Below, piece after piece: positions 24,987 through 34,043 of a DNA stretch of 64,000 nucleotides. The stretch is taken from positions 682,596 to 746,595 of the forward strand of contig NZ_FZOC01000001.1 in NCBI RefSeq assembly GCF_900188225.1. The letters are read 5' to 3'. The position numbers and the translations under genes were made by a program. The number at the start of each line of letters is the position of its first letter. Position 1 is the first letter of the stretch. The notes under the pieces are model-generated. The model was not told the DNA's origin. It ran no database searches and saw only the letters and a program-made list of their open reading frames with translations. The DNA is from Humidesulfovibrio mexicanus. Its GTDB lineage: Bacteria; Desulfobacterota; Desulfovibrionia; Desulfovibrionales; Desulfovibrionaceae.

Positions 24987-25733
24987 TCACGTCCGCTGGT
25001 TGGGGGTTGCGTCCGGGCCTCCCGTGGAGGCCAAAAGTCGTTGCGCGGCCACGCCCAGGGCGTCCAGCGCTCCGGGCAGATCCCAGGACTCTGGCGGACG
25101 CGCGCCCACTGCGTTGGACACCGCGCGCAGTTCCGCAAAGGGCAGCCCGGAGAGCCTGGCCGCGTAGGCCACGGCAAAGCCTTCCATGTTCTCCAGCCCT
25201 GGGCCGAAACGGGCCAACCGCTCCCCGGCGCGCGCGCGGTCCGCGCTCACCCCGCTCACGGTGATGCTCGCGGCCCTGTCCAGCCATGCGGCGTCAAGCC
25301 CCATGCGCGCGGCCTCGGCCGGGGCGTCCCAGGCAAGGGAGGCGAACACGGCGGCGGGGTCGGACGCGGGCACGCCATTCAAGCTGAAGCCCAGGGCGCG
25401 GGCATCCGCATCGCACGCGCCGGAAAAAAGCAGGCCGTAGTCAGGCCAGACCTCGCGCTCCACCAGCCGCGCGCAGCCCAGCGGATGCGCGGCCAGATCG
25501 AAGCTCCCGGCCACGCCCACGCACAGCACGCCAAAAATCTCCGTCTGCTCCATGGCGCGCCCCAGGGCCAGCGCAGCGTTCACCACGCCGATGCCGGTGA
25601 CCAGGGCCAGCACGGGACGGCCATGCGCCTGCGCAGGGAACAGCCGCCCCTGCAGCTGCTCCTGGCCTGGCGCCTGGGCCAGCCCCAGCGCGGCGGCCAG
25701 CTCGCGCCCGGTGGCGGCGGCGACCAGCAGCAC
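24987..25733 (-). CDS. mqnB: Futalosine hydrolase MqnB
   Basis: Second enzyme of the futalosine pathway to menaquinone; splits hypoxanthine from futalosine. 248 aa, nucleoside phosphorylase-like fold with LVTGIGVVNAALALGRA, GVAGSFD and a C-terminal NMEGFAVAYAA (catalytic Glu/nucleoside site) followed by RAVSNAVG. Start is GTG. The gene begins 7 bp after the nucleotide-sugar dehydrogenase stop and ends overlapping the prenyl synthase start. The window shows no classical men genes, consistent with the futalosine route. Confidence 0.9.
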   Translation of the reverse strand: MLLVAAATGRELAAALGLAQAPGQEQLQGRLFPAQAHGRPVLALVTGIGVVNAALALGRAMEQTEIFGVLCVGVAGSFDLAAHPLGCARLVEREVWPDYGLLFSGACDADARALGFSLNGVPASDPAAVFASLAWDAPAEAARMGLDAAWLDRAASITVSGVSADRARAGERLARFGPGLENMEGFAVAYAARLSGLPFAELRAVSNAVGARPPESWDLPGALDALGVAAQRLLASTGGPDATPNQRT

Positions 25734-25740
25734 GCCCGCC

Positions 25741-27063
<1,323 letters not shown>

Positions 27064-27136
27064 GTGCATTCCTTCCTCGCTGGTTCATCGGGCAGGGCGC
27101 TGTGGACAACCCGCGTCCGCCCGGATACAAGGGCGC

Positions 27137-27337
27137 ATGAACCTCGACTGGCCCCTTTTCTTCGTGGCCCTGGGCCTGGCCTTCCTCATGGAAGGGCTGC
27201 CCTACTTTCTGCTGGCCGAGCGCATGCCGCCCGTGCTGCTGACCCTGGCCAGCAGGCCGCCGCGCGCGCTGCGCGTGCTGGGCCTCACATCCATGATCCT
27301 GGGCGTGCTTCTGGTGGCTCTGGGCCGCTCGTTCTAG
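27137..27337 (+). CDS. DUF2065 small membrane protein (YjeT-like)
   Basis: 66-aa protein with two predicted transmembrane helices (about 5-25 and 45-62) separated by a short polar loop with Arg/Pro. The pattern (FVALGLAFLMEGLPYFLLAERM, then GLTSMILGVLL) matches the DUF2065 family, of unknown function, often found near hflKC or purA. Here it is the only plus-strand gene in the region and stands alone. Its TAG stop shares the palindromic CTAG with the stop codon of the opposing ubiE gene. Confidence 0.8.
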   Translation: MNLDWPLFFVALGLAFLMEGLPYFLLAERMPPVLLTLASRPPRALRVLGLTSMILGVLLVALGRSF

Positions 27338-28092
27338 TCCTTTTGCGGGCCGTCGCCGCCCGCCTTTTGCGCCACATGCAGGTACACGATGCCGGAGAGC
27401 ATGGCAACGTGAAACACGCGCGCAAAGCCCGCGTCCATAAGCTCCCGCGAAAGCTGGCGTTCATCCGGAAACTCGCGAATGGTCTCCGCCAGATAGCGAT
27501 AGGCGGCGCGGTCGCCGGAAAACAGCCTGCCGACAAGCGGCAGCAGCTTGTCCAGATAAAAATTATACAACCCGCCCCACACCTTGCGTCTGCCGGTGCC
27601 GAACTCCAGGATGCAAAAGCGGCCGCCGGGCCTGAGGCAGCGCAGCACTTCCCTGTGGGCGGCCATGCGCGGGCGGATGTTGCGGATGCCGAAGGCGATG
27701 GTGGCCGCGTCCACGGATTCGTCGGCCAAGGGCAGTTGCCGTCCATCGCCCTGCACAGGGATGATCTGTCCATCCAGGCCGCGTGACAGCTTGCCCTTGC
27801 CCGCCGCCAGCATGGGCAGGGTGTAGTCCACTGCGGCCACGCGCACGCCAGGATACTGGCGCACCAGGGCCAGAGCGACATCCAGGGTTCCTGCGGCCAG
27901 GTCGAGAACCACGCCGCCCGGCCTGGGCAAGGCCACGCGGGCCAAGCGCCAGCGCCAGTAAATATCCAGCCCCAGACTCAGGGTGTGGTTGAGAAAGTCA
28001 TACCAGCGGGCAATGCGGCCGAACATGGCCGCCACCTGCCTGCCGTGGAGCCGGTCTTTCTGGGCCAGCTCCTGATCCGTGGAATGCGGCAT
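27334..28092 (-). CDS. ubiE: Demethylmenaquinone methyltransferase (UbiE/MenG)
   Basis: SAM-dependent C-methylation that completes menaquinone, 252 aa. UbiE/COQ5 features: FGRIARWYDFLNHTLSLGLD near the N-terminus, the SAM motif VLDLAAGTLDVALAL, GDGRQLPLADESVDA and AFGIRNIRP. Full length. Lies 3 bp after the small gene at 28096-28275. Acts at the end of the pathway to which MqnB and the prenyl synthase nearby contribute. Confidence 0.93.
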   Translation of the reverse strand: MPHSTDQELAQKDRLHGRQVAAMFGRIARWYDFLNHTLSLGLDIYWRWRLARVALPRPGGVVLDLAAGTLDVALALVRQYPGVRVAAVDYTLPMLAAGKGKLSRGLDGQIIPVQGDGRQLPLADESVDAATIAFGIRNIRPRMAAHREVLRCLRPGGRFCILEFGTGRRKVWGGLYNFYLDKLLPLVGRLFSGDRAAYRYLAETIREFPDERQLSRELMDAGFARVFHVAMLSGIVYLHVAQKAGGDGPQKD

Positions 28093-28095
28093 GGC

Positions 28096-28275
28096 CTAGG
28101 CGTCCTTCTTCCCCGGCGCGGCCGTTTGCGCGCCGCCGCTCACGGTGCGCAGGACCTCGGAATATATCTCCGCGAAATGCTCGGCGAAATTGGCAGGAGA
28201 GATGCGGCCCACCTCGATGAACTTGACCACGATCTCCTTGGCCACCTGCAGGGCCTGCTTCTCCAGCGAATCCAT
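28096..28275 (-). CDS. Small conserved-looking hypothetical protein upstream of ubiE
   Basis: 59-aa protein, predicted mainly helical (LEKQALQVAKEIVVKFIEVG, then FAEHFAEIYSEVL) with a lysine-rich end. GGGAGCGGGC precedes the ATG. It ends 3 bp before ubiE, so the two are likely co-transcribed. No catalytic residues or known domain are recognised; size and helix pattern would suit a small regulatory or adaptor protein. Confidence 0.7.
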   Translation of the reverse strand: MDSLEKQALQVAKEIVVKFIEVGRISPANFAEHFAEIYSEVLRTVSGGAQTAAPGKKDA

Positions 28276-28496
28276 GCCCGCTCCCTTGCGCTTTCCGGAC
28301 GCGCAGGCCCGGCTTGACTGTCTGAAAACCCGCCCGGTGGGAAATGGTCGCGACCGCACCACGCGGGAGACCCCGGGCGGGAAGGAGGAAAAAACCTGCG
28401 AGGCCCCTCCCCCCTTGTTTGGTGGTTAGCCCTACCACGCCGCCCCCCCCTTCGTCGAGTGCGGCGCGCAGGGAATACCGCCCTGCGTGCGGACGC

Positions 28497-28526
28497 AAAA
28501 AGGCCGCCCCCGGAATGGAGGCGGCC
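28497..28526 (-). terminator. Terminator of the acidic repeat protein gene
   Basis: Minus strand: 7-bp stem GGCCGCC / GGCGGCC with an 11-nt loop, then TTTTT. Located 25 bp after the stop codon. Confidence 0.8.
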
Positions 28527-28550
28527 CCTTGGTGTTGATCGGCGCGCGCG

Positions 28551-30329
28551 CTATTCGTCGCGCATACTGGCGGCCAGCGCGGCGATCTCCTCGCGGATGA
28601 CGCGGGCGGCCTCGCGCGGCACCGCGCGAGAGATCTCGGAGAAGATCTCGCGGTCCAGCTGGGCCTGGCGGTCCTCCACCACGGCAAGACGCTCCGCAGC
28701 CCCGGCGACGGCCTTCTCGGCCCCTTCCACGCGCGCCCCAAGCGCCTGTGCGGCGTCGGATGCCGCACGGGCCTCCTCGCGCGCAGCGTTGGCCTCGCGG
28801 TCGGCCTCGGCCAGGCGGGACTCCAGTCCGGCCTCCAACTGCGAACGCAGGGCCGTGAGTTCCTCGCGCAGGGCGCCCGCCTCTTCCTGCGAGGCGTGCA
28901 AGCGCGCTTCCAGGTCGGAAAGGGCGCGCTCGCGCTCGGCCAGCTGCCCTTCAAGGCGCACCACGGCAACGCTGCTGCCGGTGACCTGCAGGGCCAGTTC
29001 GGCCAGACGCTGCTCAATGGCTGCAAGGGCCTCCCCGGACAAGGCGGCGGGGGCCGCCGGGCTTTCGGAAGCGGCAAAGGCCGCTCCAGCGGCCACAACG
29101 CCGAGGGCGGCGTCGGCCAGGGGGAGCACCGGCTCCTCAAGCATTGGCTCCTCAAGCGCCGGTTCTTCAAGCGCCGATTCGGACGCCTCCGCCAGCGGCT
29201 CCGCTTCGGGCGCGGCGAAAGCGGCGGGGGCCAGTTCGGCCTCAGGCGCGACTTCAAGCTCGGCCTCAGGCTCGACTTCGGGCTCGACTTCGGGTTCGAC
29301 TTCGGGTTCGACTTCGGGCGCGGCTTCGGGTTCGACTTCAAGACCGGCCACCGGAGCGGTCCCGGGCGCGGCCAGCTCGTCGAGCAAGGCCTGGGGGTCG
29401 AGGGAGCGTTCGGGCTCCGGTTCCCCGGCGGAACTCTCAATGCCTTCCATGAGGCCGCTCATGTCCAGGTCGCCGGAATCAAGGATGGTCTCCAGCCCGG
29501 CTGGCGCCACGGCTTCCGCGGACTCGTCCAGATCCGGCAGGGACAGGTTCAGATCCCCGCCAAGGTCGGCGGGCTCCTGCTCCGGCGCAAGGTCGCGACC
29601 CGGCTCGGGGTCGGAAAGATCAGGCAGGGTGAGGCCCAGCAGATCATCATCCGCCACGGCTGCGTCCGGGTGCTCCGCGACCTCGGCTTCCGGCGTTGCG
29701 GCAGCGCTCTCTTCCACCAGATCGCCCAGCGAAAGCTCCAGCAGATCCTCGGCGGGTTCGGCAGGCTCGACTGGCTGGGCGGCCGACACGGCGGCGGCCT
29801 GTCCCGCGGCGGGAACGTCCAGGGTCTCCAGCAGATCGGCCATGTCGGTGCTGTCCAGTGGCTCGGGCGCGGCAGGCTGGGCAGGCGCGGCGGCTTTCTC
29901 CCCCAGGCCGGAAATCAGGTCATCCAGCCCGGCCAGGTCGATGCCGCCGTCCTTGCCGCCGGACACATCCTCCGGCGGGGACAGCAAGTCCGAACCCGCG
30001 CCCTCGGCAAAGGCGGACAGATCAAGGATGTCGTCATCCCCATCGGCAGAGGCATCCTCCACCAAGTCGCCCAGGGAAAGTTCCAGCAGCTCGTCCTCCG
30101 GTTCGGAGACAGGCGCGGAAGCGGGCGCAACGGCAGGATCCGGCGCGGGGCCACCCACAGGCGGAGCGGACGCGGGCGTCTCGTCCGCAGCGGCGAGCTC
30201 CTCGGCGAAGAGGGCTTCGAGCTCTTTTTCAAAATCGCTCTCGCTGGCCGTTGGTTTTTTCCCCGAGGCCTTCATGTCGAGGGCGTCAAGGTCCAGGGCG
30301 TCGTCGGGAGCTCGAGAAGTCGGCGGCAT
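28551..30329 (-). CDS. Acidic, repeat-rich coiled-coil protein of unknown function
   Basis: 592-aa protein without signal peptide and with no family I recognise. Residues 1-50 contain a short amphipathic helix (DFEKELEALFAEELA). Residues 50-430 are acidic, Pro/Ala-rich and presumably disordered, with recurring short motifs: LLELSLGDLVE at 81-91 and 197-207, LLGLTLPDLSD at 230-240, LNLSLPDLDES at 260-270, ILDLSAFAE at 101-109. A VEPE tract spans 332-352. Residues 433-560 form a coiled coil, and the end (IFSEISRAVPREAARVIREE, 562-581) is a helix. Organisation recalls PopZ-like scaffolds (acidic linker plus helical end), but this is an analogy. CCGGAGG precedes the ATG; own terminator follows. 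Confidence 0.8.
   Translation of the reverse strand: MPPTSRAPDDALDLDALDMKASGKKPTASESDFEKELEALFAEELAAADETPASAPPVGGPAPDPAVAPASAPVSEPEDELLELSLGDLVEDASADGDDDILDLSAFAEGAGSDLLSPPEDVSGGKDGGIDLAGLDDLISGLGEKAAAPAQPAAPEPLDSTDMADLLETLDVPAAGQAAAVSAAQPVEPAEPAEDLLELSLGDLVEESAAATPEAEVAEHPDAAVADDDLLGLTLPDLSDPEPGRDLAPEQEPADLGGDLNLSLPDLDESAEAVAPAGLETILDSGDLDMSGLMEGIESSAGEPEPERSLDPQALLDELAAPGTAPVAGLEVEPEAAPEVEPEVEPEVEPEVEPEAELEVAPEAELAPAAFAAPEAEPLAEASESALEEPALEEPMLEEPVLPLADAALGVVAAGAAFAASESPAAPAALSGEALAAIEQRLAELALQVTGSSVAVVRLEGQLAERERALSDLEARLHASQEEAGALREELTALRSQLEAGLESRLAEADREANAAREEARAASDAAQALGARVEGAEKAVAGAAERLAVVEDRQAQLDREIFSEISRAVPREAARVIREEIAALAASMRDE
29269..29340 (-). repeat. Six 12-bp tandem repeats inside the acidic protein gene
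   Basis: Plus-strand unit GGCTCGACTTCG repeated six times with a few substitutions, coding for the (V/A)EPE repeats. Such in-frame tandem repeats can change copy number by slippage without shifting the frame. Confidence 0.75.
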
Positions 30330-30349
30330 GGGCTTCGCCTCCGGGAGTT

Positions 30350-30380
30350 AAAAAAAGGGGGCCGCTTGCGCAACCCCCTT
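30350..30380 (-). terminator. Terminator of cytochrome c3
   Basis: Minus strand: stem AAGGGGG / CCCCCTT with a 12-nt loop, then a run of T. Lies about 18 bp beyond the stop. Confidence 0.8.
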
Positions 30381-30397
30381 GGTGAGCGGGCGTCCTG

Positions 30398-30796
30398 CTA
30401 GGCCTTCGGGTGGCACTTGTCGCAGGCGGTGGGAACGTTGGGCTTCTCGGCCTTCTTGGCCTTGTGGCAGCCCAGGCAGGACTTGGGATTGTTGCCGTGG
30501 AACGCGGCGTAATAGGAATCCTTGCCCTGCTTGGCGGTCAGGTTGTCGTGGCAGCCCTTGGTGTCGCAGCTGGCAAACTCGCTGCCCTTGGCGTCCTTCT
30601 TGTGGTGGCAATCGGCGCACTTCACGGCACCGTGCTTGCTGTGGGGGAACTTCACCAGCGACTTGGTCATCTTCATGCCCGCAGGGGCCTTGAAGACAAA
30701 GCTGTCAGCCGGGGCCTTGGGGGCCGCGTACAGGGGCAGCGCCAGGGCGCAGCCCAGGGCGGCGACGACCAGACTCATAAAGAGAGAACGTTTCAT
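30398..30796 (-). CDS. Periplasmic tetraheme cytochrome c3
   Basis: Low-potential electron carrier between periplasmic hydrogenases and membrane redox complexes, 132 aa including a signal peptide of about 24 residues (ending YAAPKAPAD, as in known c3). Heme sites: Cys60-x2-Cys63-His64, Cys77-x4-Cys82-His83, Cys107-x2-Cys110-His111 and Cys125-x2-Cys128-His129. Distal histidines fit His52, His55, His65 and His100. The fourth site is CxxCH instead of the CX4CH of classical Desulfovibrio c3. The mature protein is rich in lysine, as expected for docking to acidic partners. ATG 30796 has GAGGAG upstream. It is a single-gene unit. Confidence 0.93.
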   Translation of the reverse strand: MKRSLFMSLVVAALGCALALPLYAAPKAPADSFVFKAPAGMKMTKSLVKFPHSKHGAVKCADCHHKKDAKGSEFASCDTKGCHDNLTAKQGKDSYYAAFHGNNPKSCLGCHKAKKAEKPNVPTACDKCHPKA

Positions 30797-30859
30797 GCTC
30801 CTCAATCCTCCTTCTTCACATGCGTGGGAACTCCACTCTACCACTAGCCTTGGGAAGCC

Positions 30860-30878
30860 TCCCCCGTGTAACGGGGGA
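30860..30878. promoter_or_regulatory. Perfect inverted repeat in the cytochrome c3 leader
   Basis: TCCCCCG-TGTAA-CGGGGGA, 7-bp arms with a 5-nt loop, about 65-80 bp before the c3 start. It could be a stabilising 5' hairpin or an operator. No clear promoter was fixed in the surrounding sequence. Confidence 0.45.
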
Positions 30879-30961
30879 ACATTCCGAGACGAACACTTAA
30901 GCAAATACTCCCAAAACGCGTTCCCTGGCAAGGGAGGGTGCGCACTTTTCCGGGATTTTTT

Positions 30962-31744
30962 TCACGATCCCGGCGCCGCAGCCCCCCCGGCAAGCGCATA
31001 TTTTCCCGCATAGCCGCGCGGGGTCAGCAGCCGCCCCCCGACCAGCCTCGTGGAGGCGTTGCCCACCAGCACGATGCTCTGCATGTCCACGGCTTGCGGG
31101 TCCAGCGCGTCCAGCGTGGTGGCCAGAATCTCCTGCCCCGGCCGGAAGGCCCGCTTCACCAGGCCGACCGGCGTGCCGCCGGGCTTGTGCGCCCGCAGCA
31201 GCTCAAGGGCCCTGGGCAGTTGGTCCGTGCGCCTGCCGGAACGGGGATTGTAGAGCACCACCACGAAGTCGGCCCCGGCCGCCGCCGCCAGCCGCCGCTC
31301 GATCTGCTCCCAGGGGGTGAGCAGGTCGGAGAGGCTCACCACGGCGAAGTCGTGCATGAGCGGAGCGCCCAAAAGCGCAGCCGCCGCGCACAGGGCCGGA
31401 ATGCCCGGCACCACCTCGAAGTCCACCTGCCCGAGCAGGCCGCGCGCCTCCAGGAGTTCCAGCACCAGCCCGGCCATGGCGTACACGCCCGCGTCGCCGC
31501 TGGAGACCACCGCCGTCTCCACGCCGGAAACGGCCAGGTCGATGGCCGCATTGCAGCGCTCCACCTCGCCGGTCATGCCCGTGGAAAGCACCTGCCTGCC
31601 CTCCAGCAGCTCCGGCTCCAGCAGGCCTATGTAGCCCTTGTAGCCCACGATGGCGCGGGCCCGCAGGAGCGCCTGCCTGGCCATGGGCGGCAGCAAGGCC
31701 GCGTCTCCGGGCCCAAGCCCGACAACCGTGATGCGCCTGTTCAC
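30962..31744 (-). CDS. cobJ: Precorrin-3B/cobalt-precorrin-3 C17-methyltransferase (CobJ/CbiH)
   Basis: SAM-dependent methyltransferase that triggers ring contraction in corrin synthesis, 260 aa. Tetrapyrrole methylase motifs: ITVVGLGPGD, IVGYKGYI, VSSGDAGVYAMAG, VVPGIPALCAAAALLGAPL and VVLYNPRS, the CbiH/CobJ pattern. Start GTG directly abuts the cbiG stop. Last gene of the cbiD-cbiET-cbiG-cobJ series. A 7-bp inverted repeat overlaps its 3' end (30950-30973) without a T-tract. Confidence 0.94.
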   Translation of the reverse strand: MNRRITVVGLGPGDAALLPPMARQALLRARAIVGYKGYIGLLEPELLEGRQVLSTGMTGEVERCNAAIDLAVSGVETAVVSSGDAGVYAMAGLVLELLEARGLLGQVDFEVVPGIPALCAAAALLGAPLMHDFAVVSLSDLLTPWEQIERRLAAAAGADFVVVLYNPRSGRRTDQLPRALELLRAHKPGGTPVGLVKRAFRPGQEILATTLDALDPQAVDMQSIVLVGNASTRLVGGRLLTPRGYAGKYALAGGAAAPGS

Positions 31745-32794
31745 TCACTCTCCTTTCACGGGCAGAAGCGCCACCGCACAGGTGACGCCCTCGCCCTTGA
31801 CCTTGTCCACCAGCGGAGCCGGAGCTCCGGAGAGCAGCAAGGCCGCCGCCTCGCACACGCTCCCGGACCCCACGCGCCGCTTGACCGTCTCGGACTGCCC
31901 GGCGGCCTCCACCGCCGCCAGGGCCTCCACCTCGAAAAATACAACTTCCGGGCCAAGGGCCGCAGCCGCCGCACAAATACCCGGATCCTCTCGTTTTATG
32001 ACCGCAGTGCCCACCCGGCCGATGCTCTGCCGGGCCAGGCCGTGCTGCGCAAACACGTGCGCAACGTGCGCAAGAATTTCCCGCTCCCCCACGCCCCGGC
32101 GGCTTCCCAGGCCCAGGCACAGGCAGCGCGGATAGGCGCGGAAGGTTCCCGGATACGCCCCCCCCGCCTGCCAATGGCACCACACCCCCGGCGCGTCCGG
32201 GGCCCAGTGCGCTGGCGCGGTCGCGACAAGCAGCCCCCCTGCGTCGTCGCCGCAAAGCAGCCGTCCCTCGGGGTCGTAGCACTGCACCGGGCGTCCCTCC
32301 AGCAATGCGGCCGAGACGGCCTTCACCGCGCGGGCGTTTTCCACAGCCATGCCCTTGGCCGCGGCCAATTCGTCCACGCCGGGCAGGCAAGCCGCATCGG
32401 TGCCGGTGGTGATGACGGCGGTGGCTCCGGTCAGCCGCGCCAGTTCGCGCGCAAGCTCGTTGGCTCCGCCCACATGGCCGGAGACCAGGCTCACGGCGAA
32501 GCGCCCGGCCAGGTCCAGCACGGCCACGGCCGGGTCGCGCGCCTTGTCCTGCAAGTGCGGGGCAACGGCGCGCACGGCGATGCCCGTGGCCGCCACGAAC
32601 ACATGCCGCCGGTGCTGGCGGAACACGCGGGCCATGTGCGCGGCCAGCCCGGCAAAAGGCGCCACGCCCTCGCGCCCGGCGGCGAGCCGCGCAGGGGCGT
32701 AGACACGCGCGTCCAGATCCGGGGCGATGCGCAGGGCCAGATCAAGGCCCTGGGCGCTCAAGGCGTGGATGGCTGTTTCCGGTGGGGAGGCCAC
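31745..32794 (-). CDS. cbiG: Cobalt-precorrin-5A hydrolase CbiG
   Basis: Opens the delta-lactone of cobalt-precorrin-5A, releasing acetaldehyde; a marker of the anaerobic B12 pathway. 349 aa with the CbiG N-terminal region (FVAATGIAVRAVAPHL), the central segment (VSGHVGGANELARELARLTG, VITTGTDA) and the C-terminal domain (CLCLGLGSRRGVGEREI). Lies between cbiET (5 bp) and cobJ (adjacent). Confidence 0.93.
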   Translation of the reverse strand: MASPPETAIHALSAQGLDLALRIAPDLDARVYAPARLAAGREGVAPFAGLAAHMARVFRQHRRHVFVAATGIAVRAVAPHLQDKARDPAVAVLDLAGRFAVSLVSGHVGGANELARELARLTGATAVITTGTDAACLPGVDELAAAKGMAVENARAVKAVSAALLEGRPVQCYDPEGRLLCGDDAGGLLVATAPAHWAPDAPGVWCHWQAGGAYPGTFRAYPRCLCLGLGSRRGVGEREILAHVAHVFAQHGLARQSIGRVGTAVIKREDPGICAAAAALGPEVVFFEVEALAAVEAAGQSETVKRRVGSGSVCEAAALLLSGAPAPLVDKVKGEGVTCAVALLPVKGE

Positions 32795-32799
32795 GGCGT

Positions 32800-34035
32800 T
32801 CAGAGGCGCTTCTCGGCCCAGATGATGAACACCGGGTTCTGGGCGCGCAGCATGAAGTCCCCGGCCAAACGGTCGGCGTGGCTGGCCTGCAGCTGGGTGA
32901 CGCCGAAGTTCCAGTTGTGGGACTGGAAATACTCCTTCACGCGCATGAGAGTGTCCAGCAGGATGGCGTGGGCCACGATGCGGCCGCCGGGCTTGAGCCT
33001 GCGGCAGGCATGGGCCAGGGTGCGGGTGTTCTCGCCCAGGCCGCCGCCAATGAACACGCGGTCCGGGTCGGGCAGCTCCACCAGGCTCTCGGGCATCTCG
33101 CCCTGCACGGTCTCCACCAGCCAGGCCCCGATGCGCCGCACGTTCTCGCGGATCATGGCCGCGCGGCGCGGCTCGCGCTCCACGGCGAACACGCGGCCCT
33201 CATGGGCCAGGTGCGAGGCCTCAATGGCCACGGAGCCGCAGCCCGCGCCCAGATCCCAGACCACGGAATCGGGCAGCAGGCCCAGCATGGACAGCCCGGC
33301 CGCGCGCACGGCCTGCTTGGTGATGAGGCTCTTCTCGTGGAAGTAGTAGTGGTCAGGGATGCCCAGCATCAGCGGGATCTCCGGCGGCGCGGTGCGCTCC
33401 ACCAGCACCAGGTTCAGGTCGGAAAAGGGCAGGTCCCAGGCCTCTTCCATGCGCAGGCGGCGGGCGGTTTCGCCGGGGGTGCCCAGATTTTCCAAAACGA
33501 CGAGTTGGGCGTCCACCACGCCGCGCTCCAGAAGCGCCTGGGCCACCGCCGCCGGGCCTCGCTCGGGGTCGGTGAACACGGCGATGCGCTCAAAGCGGGC
33601 CAGGGCGGCGAAAAGCGGCGTGAAGTCGCTTCTGCCGTGCAGGGAGACCACGCGCACGTCGTGCCAGGGCAGGCCCACGCGCGCGGCGGCCATCTGCAGG
33701 GTGCACAGGTTGGGGTGCACCACCACGCGGGCCGCGCCCAGCGCCTCGATGAGCCGCTTGCCCAGGCCGAAGAACAGCGGATCGCCGTCGGCCAGCACCA
33801 CCACGGCCTTGCCCGCCGCACGCTCGCGGGCGATCTCGTCCAGGATGGGCGAAAGCGCTCCGGCCACGGGAATGTCGCGTTCGGGCCGACAGCAGCGCGG
33901 AGCCGCGTCCAGCAGCCTGCGCCCGGCCACCAGCACCTGCGCACGGGCCAGGATGTCCTCCACGCCCGGCGGGGGCGTAAGGTCTCCGGGCCGAAGGCCC
34001 ACCACATGCACGGGGTTCTGGCGTTTCTCGAACAT
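32800..34035 (-). CDS. cbiET: Precorrin-6Y/7 methyltransferase-decarboxylase, CbiE-CbiT fusion (CobL type)
   Basis: Bifunctional enzyme of 411 aa: N-terminal CbiE-type C5-methyltransferase (VHVVGLRPGD, LADGDPLFFGLGKRL) and C-terminal CbiT-type C15-methyltransferase/decarboxylase (VVWDLGAGCGSVAIEASHL, VFIGGGLGENTRTL). Begins 8 bp after cbiD and ends 5 bp before cbiG. The fusion keeps two consecutive steps on one chain, as in aerobic CobL, but the neighbours point to the anaerobic pathway. Confidence 0.93.
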   Translation of the reverse strand: MFEKRQNPVHVVGLRPGDLTPPPGVEDILARAQVLVAGRRLLDAAPRCCRPERDIPVAGALSPILDEIARERAAGKAVVVLADGDPLFFGLGKRLIEALGAARVVVHPNLCTLQMAAARVGLPWHDVRVVSLHGRSDFTPLFAALARFERIAVFTDPERGPAAVAQALLERGVVDAQLVVLENLGTPGETARRLRMEEAWDLPFSDLNLVLVERTAPPEIPLMLGIPDHYYFHEKSLITKQAVRAAGLSMLGLLPDSVVWDLGAGCGSVAIEASHLAHEGRVFAVEREPRRAAMIRENVRRIGAWLVETVQGEMPESLVELPDPDRVFIGGGLGENTRTLAHACRRLKPGGRIVAHAILLDTLMRVKEYFQSHNWNFGVTQLQASHADRLAGDFMLRAQNPVFIIWAEKRL

Positions 34036-34043
34036 GGGCACCC

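Noticed and set aside
28459-30401. Ser/Gly-rich plus-strand frames opposite the acidic repeat protein
   Set aside because: The minus frame has a ribosome site, a terminator, and helical and acidic segments that make biological sense; the plus frames only mirror the repeats.
30950-30973. Inverted repeat CCGGGAT/ATCCCGG at the end of cobJ as terminator
   Set aside because: No T-tract follows on either strand, the T residues are in the loop, and the repeat overlaps the coding end.
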